Assembly (NCBI GenBank): GCA_034687125.1
Contig: JAQGBZ010000024.1
Coordinates: forward strand, 310,001-374,000
Length of the DNA: 64,000 nucleotides
Direction: 5' to 3'
Source: Neelides folsomi
Lineage: Eukaryota; Arthropoda; Collembola; Neelipleona; Neelidae
Shown: positions 58,399-64,000 of the stretch, in pieces
Layout of the letters: each line of letters opens with the position of its first letter
How positions within the stretch are numbered: the stretch's first letter is position 1
Position numbers and translations under genes: made by a program
Notes under the pieces: generated by a model
Seen by the model: the letters and a program-made list of their open reading frames with translations, nothing else
Told to the model about the DNA's origin: nothing
Databases searched by the model: none

Positions 58399-61300
58399 TC
58401 AAATGTACTCAATACTGCTCTCGTCAATCTCCGTCGTCTTCTTCTTTTTCTTTTTATCTACACGGGCATAAAGTTGGGACAAATCCGCCACATCGGCCAG
58501 AGCACTCGCCGCAACTTGTTCAGCTTCAGCAAATCCTCTTGCTTCTTCTCTTCTCAACTGAGCATAAGCAATGTCTTCATAGAAGTTCGGTTCTTCTCGT
58601 AAATCATCATGTGATTCTTTAAGTCTCTCATACGGTGGGTATTTGACTCTCTCATACATTTCATCCACACGTTCTTCCTCCTCATCGGATCCTTCAACGA
58701 GAACGGGACCAGCAGGGAGTTTCCGAAGTTTTTCATACCCGTGTTTCTTCTCTTTGTCTACCTTGGCATAAAATGCATCTGGGTCAGCCAAACGTTCACC
58801 AATCTCTTGATAGAAACCATTTGGAACAGCAATGGTCTGATAATGATCCATCGGTTCTTCAGGTTCTTCCTCTCGATGTTCTTCAATCTCATTGTATGGA
58901 TTGGGAGCCAAGTCGTCAATTTCTTGGTAATTGTCTTTCCCACTGCTGCTCGCCACTAAAGTCTCACTCATTGCCTCTCGAACAACTTCGAACTCGGAAT
59001 AGGAAATATCAGCCTTGGACCATCGGCGAGGTTCTTCACGCACTGAGGGTGACGGAGGATTCTGACTAGAATTCGAAACAGTTGGAGTGAGCGGGGCTTT
59101 CTTCTTCTTTTTAGTGACTTGGGCGTAGAGGGGAGGTGTCGGATGAACGACCGTGCTGGTCGAGGCGATTGCTGGACTTTCGAGTGGAGAAGGAACAGGT
59201 GGAAGAGGAGAATTCGCCTCTCTTCGCTCAGGAATTGGAGTAGCGTTTGGACCGCCTATAATAACATTAACATCATTTATCATTTCATTTCAGAATAACT
59301 ACATACAGTATTTATTGATAAATTTAAAGAAAATTTACCAGCCCATGATGGGTGTCCATCTTCGCCTGAGATTCTCATATAATTATTTTCTGGATCTTCT
59401 ATTGCAGCGTACATCTCCTCTGTAAACAGAGTTGAATGGATTAAATATTTAAATAACATTTACAATTTTGAGTATTATATTAATAATGTAATGTTAGAAC
59501 TTTAATAATCAATACTATTTTTATTAAATGTAATATTTAAAATTACCCGAGTCATCAGAAACGGTAGCGTAATGAGAGTCATAATTCCGAGTATTTTTAA
59601 CTTGACTTCTAATATTTGATAAAGGTTCCCTAACGCTAATACTCGTATATCCCCTCGAATCTTGCGAGTCTCCAGAAAAATGAACTTGAACTGGTTCACC
59701 CTGTAAGAAATAATAAAATTCCGAAATTGTATAACTATTTGTTAATTCTGTTAATTAATTAAATCAATAAATATAATAGTCTAGTATAACACAGTTAAAA
59801 AATAATCCCGTACAGGCTGAGGTGGTCCAGGTGGTGGTGGGCCAGGATCATTACTTTGAGTTCTTCTCCACTGCCTTGCAACTCTTCTAGGCGGAACGGG
59901 ATTTTCGGGAGGGTCGGGTTCACCATTAGGGTTTAAATTCGGGGGCGGGTCATTTTCTCTCCTTCCACTTTGCGCGTAAGGTTGGGGCATGTCGTAATTG
60001 TCCGTGTCAGTCTCTTCATCTTGCAAACTTTCATTCCTCACCCTCGCGTAAGGGTTCTCAAGTTTCTTTAATTTTGCATATGGATGATTGGACCCATAGG
60101 TCTCGGAATCACTCGACGGTTGCGGTTCCTTCGACGTGGAAGGCTTCTCTTCTTTTGAGTATCCCACTGTGGCGTAGAGCTCCGACGTCCCATCGTGGCT
60201 CAAAACTGACGAACTTCGACGCGGAGGATTTTCAGGTGGAAGGTCAGGGAGTTGACGATGAAGCGTCGCCCTATTCAATTAAACCAATAATGAACTCGGA
60301 GAATATTGATTCACTTTAGAGAGCAGTGGTGTAAAATACAAAATGAGAGATATGAAACTAATTGTAAGTGTAATTTGTTATGAGATTAGGAGGAGGGAGG
60401 GAGAGCGATGAGAGAGAATGAAAGCGAAACGAGGAGATAGCGATGAAAGACACCTTTTGAGGGAGTCGGTGAGATGAAGGGATTCGGCGGGTGAAGGAGA
60501 TTCATCCCCTTGGGAGAATTGAAGCCCTGAAGGATCTGGATGGAGATCCAACTTCACCTCTCGGTTATTATTTGATGGCCGAGGACCGAACGGAACTTCT
60601 GACGTTGAGAGAATCGTCATCCGCCCTTCGACACCAAACATCTCTTCTCTGCTTGGTCGGAGGAGAGAACAGAAAAAACGGAAGCAAATTATAATTCATG
60701 CCGGGACGAAGCCAAATAATTCATCAAATAATATTACACAAATTATAAAAATCATAAATTAATCCACAATTGAATAAAATCTACTAATATTTAACATGGT
60801 CATGCGGAGAAGATATTTCACTAAACTTAACTCACTATTCTTATATCATACAAATACAGGTAGTTATCTTTAATTAAATAATATTAAACTTTGAGCTACC
60901 TCTTACAATAATACCTAATTAATGAACTTTATATTATACTTTCAAATAATTAAGGGGAAGAGTTAGCTTTAAATACGTTTCCATTTTGAACAAATATACG
61001 AGAGTTGGATTATTAATGTATTTAAGAGGTAAATACTTATTATCAGCATATTATAGATTATTGATATAATTAGTTTACTTACATATATTACAAATTTATA
61101 TAGATTTAGGCATATCTTCTTATCTTATGATAAAATGAAACCGAATGAATGTCTTTGATATCGAGTTTCTCGGTAAAAAATTTAAGATATGAAATTGATT
61201 TTGTAACTTCAAATGGGAGTTAGAATTGGTCCCTGTATTTGCTTAAATTCTCATACGAGCTTCATTGTTCGTATTCAAGATGAAATTAATACTTTTTTTG

Positions 61301-62331
61301 TTAATCGAGGAATGATTTTTCTTTCTTTTCAAATACAGTGCATTTTACATTGTGAGTGAGACGTGACATTCATTCAGACGCCAATTTTGGCTTTTGTCTT
61401 AAGAAACCAATTTTGAATTACTGAAAAAATATATTTTAAATATAAGATAATACATTAAATATTAACATTTAAAATTGATATATTGTTTAAAAACGAATTG
61501 ATCGAATTATTAATTTAATTATACATGTTCATTAAAAGTGCAGAGCTCCTAATTTTAATATCATTTAAAGAATTAATAATTAATATTTTAAATTAAGAAA
61601 ATTTAAGTATTTATTAAGACACCAATAATCACAATTTGCAAAACCTACAAGACTCATACATAATTTACAACGCCAAAATACTTTGCATTTATTAAAGAGC
61701 AGAGCTTTTATACCCAATCTACATACAATACTCATAGATTAGGCAAATAATAATAAATTATTAATCAACAAGATCACATTAAAGTCTACAGGTTAACTAA
61801 AGATTAAAGTACAAAACAGTTAATGATTAAAAATAAGTGAACAAAGAATCAACTACAGTTCAACATTACAAATCTACAACACTCATAAATGACAGGAGTG
61901 ACAGGTTTATATAACAAACGACATGAACACGTCAACACTACCCAAAACCAACCAAAGACAATAAAGAGTAAACAAGACCATATGATTAATGGTATACTTA
62001 ATTAGACTAATGCCCAACAAATAAGCCAATTAACTTTCCAACATATTCCGAGCAGCGAAAACCCATTAAAGTAAAGAGAGAAAAGGCGACCCGCAACAGA
62101 AAAGAAACAGTTTGGGAGGAGAGACGTCAGAGTCGAGAAGAAGAATTGTTGTTGAGTCTAGTTGTGGTAAACGATGACGTACTTTGTGTTTGAGCGACGG
62201 ACACAGCAGTGGTTGAGGATGCATTTGAGGAGGACGAGGACTCCGATGACGAGAGGGAGGAGGAGGGTCACGAGAAGCGGCGCCGATCCGATCCTCGCCC
62301 ACGCCAACTCATCCCTTGACAAGACGGCCAT
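58399..62331 (-). CDS. Transmembrane adaptor with many Tyr motifs and three ITAM-like sites (PAG1/Cbp-like plan, 631 residues)
   Basis: Six coding exons: 62183-62331, 60454-60651, 59814-60270, 59547-59700, 59339-59419, 58399-59255; all phases match, 1896 nt including TGA. Residues 1-15 are a short outer end, 17-35 a hydrophobic span (PLLVTLLLPLVIGVLVLL), followed by Cys 37, 42, 43 next to Arg-Arg, a likely palmitoylation site. The rest is a disordered cytoplasmic tail with Pro-rich SH3 ligands (LPDLPPENPP, PPPPGPPQP) and more than twenty Tyr-x-x-[VIL] sites (ELYATV, NPYARV, AFYAKV, QLYARV), some followed by poly-Lys. Three pairs fit Yxx[LI]-x6-8-Yxx[LI] at residues 323-336, 456-470 and 485-498. 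The C-terminus IEYI could be a class III PDZ ligand. Vertebrate PAG1 has the same plan (span, juxtamembrane Cys, LP-IPPE, YASVDRNKK), so an adaptor recruiting Src-family and SH2 proteins is inferred. Orthology is not shown. Confidence 0.85.
58801..58842 (-). other. ITAM-like motif 3 (residues 485-498)
   Basis: YQTI, six residues (AVPNGF), YQEI. Fits the ITAM consensus. Fifteen residues after motif 2. Confidence 0.6.
58885..58929 (-). other. ITAM-like motif 2 (residues 456-470)
   Basis: YQEI, seven residues (DDLAPNP), YNEI. Fits the ITAM consensus, with acidic surroundings typical of kinase substrates. Confidence 0.6.
59370..59411 (-). other. ITAM-like motif 1 (residues 323-336)
   Basis: YAAI, six residues, YMRI, preceded by EEM. 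Lies wholly in the 81-nt exon 59339-59419. Fits the consensus Yxx[LI]-x6-8-Yxx[LI]. Confidence 0.6.
62183..62331 (-). CDS. Adaptor exon 1 (membrane span)
   Basis: Begins with ATG at 62331 (MAVLSRDELAWARIGSAPLL) and ends at donor GTACGT in phase 2. Holds the single membrane span and juxtamembrane cysteines. There is no classical signal peptide before it. An upstream out-of-frame ATG at 62362 overlaps the start and could reduce translation. Confidence 0.8.
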
Positions 62332-62365
62332 TCTCTAAGACCCAACGAGCCCCACCGCCCATCGC

Positions 62366-62421
62366 CTACAAAATGAAGGAATTAAGGGATGGAATTGGAA
62401 CTTTAATTAATTCCCACTCAC
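62366..62421 (-). other. Short 5'-UTR intron of the adaptor gene (56 nt)
   Basis: On the minus strand GACGAG is followed by GTGAGT (62421-62416) and the acceptor TTTTGTAG ends at 62366. The exon before it runs upstream from 62422. The open frame in that exon does not join the coding frame, so it is leader. Confidence 0.5.
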
Positions 62422-62589
62422 CTCGTCTCAATCCGCTGGACCCAAGAGTCGTTGACACATTCTTGGAGTTGTAGGTCAACTTCAACCACCCGCGCCCCAC
62501 TCCCTTCCCTCCATACTCATTTTTTACCTTCCTCGTCCCATCTTCTTTCTCGCCATGCCCCTTCATCCAACCCTTTTCTTTTGACATTT

Positions 62590-63201
62590 TTACATCAATT
62601 AGATTTAATTTGATTATGTATGGTAAGACCTAAGTAAATGAACTTATTTTAATGCTACAAGTTAACGACTCGTTCAGTTACTTACACTATTCGTATCTAA
62701 ACTTTAAGGACCAAGGCCATAAGTTCAATTGATATGATGTAGGATGAAATAATTTTATGAAATGATTTATAATATTTAGAATGGAGAATTTTTTTATTGT
62801 TTAAATTGTGAATTGGGCTACAAAACTTACAAGCATATAATGGTATAAGAATTAACAGACATGATTAAGCATTTTTATATTGAAGCAATTATTCTAATAT
62901 GTAACATCTTCAATTCCTCGTTGCATTTCCATTTACTTATTTTAACAAAACCAAACATTAAGAATTTTAGTTTTAACATTACTGATTATAAGTATAAAAT
63001 ACAAATTGAGTATAAGAGATAGTTTTGACATTTTAATATATTTAATTAAAGTATTACAATGGGAAGGGGAAATAATTTGAAAGATCTTATACCTAAATGT
63101 TATTCGGGTTATCGTAAAGTTATTTGTGAGTAAATTATCAATCAAAGGAAGACTTAAATGGAGAAAAAAGTGAAAAATGAAATCAAGAATTGGTAAATGA
63201 G
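62590..63201. other. Intergenic DNA between the adaptor and CCT1 genes
   Basis: Both neighbours are on the minus strand; about 600 bp of AT-rich DNA with the CCT1 3' UTR and presumably the adaptor promoter. Nothing else recognised. Confidence 0.45.
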
Positions 63202-63950
63202 TTAATCATAATCGTCTCCACATTGGTTTCTGTTATTCTGCCTGTCCTCTGGATTCAACTTAATGAGATCATCTATCCGAAGGATCGTGATAGCAGCCTC
63301 AGTTGCGAACTTGAGACTTTTGATCTTAGAAACCGCTGGTTCCAAAACTCCAACTTCTCTGTTGTCTCTCACAGTTCCTTCGTAGAGGTCAAGGCCATAC
63401 CTGTACCAAAGATATTTTATAGTTGTTATAAATATAAATACAAATTGTCACATCACATGAAAGAATAGTTTTTTTATAAATTAATTAATATTGATTTATA
63501 GTTTACCATTTGAGATGCTCTTGATCGGTTTTGGTCTGTGATGCATTGTGATACGCTCGAAGTTTAGCTACGAGTTCTGTAGCATCCTGAGCCGCATTCA
63601 CCGAGAGCGTCTTCGGAATCACTAAAAGAGACTTTGCAAATTCGGCAATTGCCAATTGTTCCCGAGAGCTCAATGATGTAGCGAAGTTCTCAAGATAAAT
63701 GCTTAAAGCAGCTTCAACTGCACCTCCACCAGGAACAACCTTTGAAATAATTAACACAAATTAATTAAAAATTAAGATGAATCAGTAATGTTGAAATATA
63801 TTATTACGTAAGGTATTTATTATTACCTTCTTGCTCTCACAGACTCTTTTGACAACGCAAAGAGCGTCATGAATCGATCGCTCCATTTCATCAACATAGA
63901 AATCATTCGGACCTCTGAGAAGAATTGATGCCGCAGTTCTCGCCTTCGGC
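63202..63950 (-). CDS. CCT1: Chaperonin TCP-1 alpha subunit (CCT1), 3' part of gene
   Basis: One of eight subunits of the cytosolic TRiC/CCT ring that folds actin, tubulin and other proteins using ATP. Exons 63827-63950 (PKARTAASILLRGPNDFYVD, then EMERSIHDALCVVKRVCESK), 63507-63739 (VVPGGGAVEAALSIYLENFA and EQLAIAEFAKSLLVIP) and 63202-63400 (YGLDLYEGTVRDNREVGVLE, AVSKIKSLKFATEAAITILR, IDDLIK), ending TAA at 63202. PGGGAVE and SIHDAL are CCT signatures, and AALSIYLEN with LVIPKTL is alpha-specific. The KIKSLKFATEAAITILRIDD segment is the returning equatorial domain with its ATP-site Asp. Junction phases are 0 and 2. The N-terminal two thirds lies beyond the right edge. Tail NPEDRQNNRNQCGDDYD is variable in the family. 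Confidence 0.95.
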
Positions 63951-64000
63951 CTGTAAATAACAATTAAAAATTAGTAAAAGAGTAAACACGAAGAAAAATA

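Noticed and set aside
62366-62587. Upstream minus-strand frame starting MSKEKGWMKGHGEKEDGTRK as N-terminus of the adaptor
   Set aside because: Across the short intron it does not enter the frame of the membrane-span exon, so it is treated as leader.

Overview
The window looks like a gene-rich piece of an arthropod nuclear genome, most probably a copepod (a caligid sea louse would fit the AT-rich composition and gene style; this is an inference, not proven). Evidence: very AT-rich DNA, GT-AG introns in nearly every gene, an arthropod-type muscle myosin heavy chain with tandem alternative exons, an Rbfox gene, and decayed Tc1/mariner-type elements with TA target sites. There are no bacterial operons, CRISPR arrays or rRNA, and I recognised no tRNA.

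Layout, left to right. (1) 50-7705, minus strand: 5' part of a muscle myosin heavy chain gene (running off the left end), with two tandem alternative-exon pairs and a 28-nt microexon. (2) 10194-20738, plus: a 15-exon gene for an 893-residue protein I do not recognise; one intron carries a decayed Tc1-like element, another a cluster of antisense ORFs. (3) 20994-21830, minus: an acidic then Cys/Pro-rich protein, convergent with gene 2. (4) 24236-54931, plus: a 30-kb Rbfox (Fox-1/A2BP1) RNA-binding splicing regulator with several candidate first exons, the conserved 54/93/61-nt RRM exon series and two exons (115 and 193 nt) whose phases force mutually exclusive use. UGCAUG sites, the Fox binding motif, sit at telling places. 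(5) 54932-58398: gene-poor stretch with two long palindromic TIR elements. (6) 58399-62331, minus: a single-pass membrane adaptor with about twenty Tyr-x-x-hydrophobic motifs, including three that fit the ITAM consensus; its plan resembles vertebrate PAG1/Cbp. (7) 63202-63950, minus: the 3' end of the chaperonin subunit CCT1 (TCP-1 alpha), running off the right end.

How they relate: these are independent eukaryotic genes, not a pathway cluster. The strongest themes are exon choice (myosin and Rbfox) and the Tyr-motif adaptor, which I regard as the most likely under-described system here. All splice sites were placed by eye from reading-frame continuity, GT/AG signals and family similarity; no search or transcript data were available.
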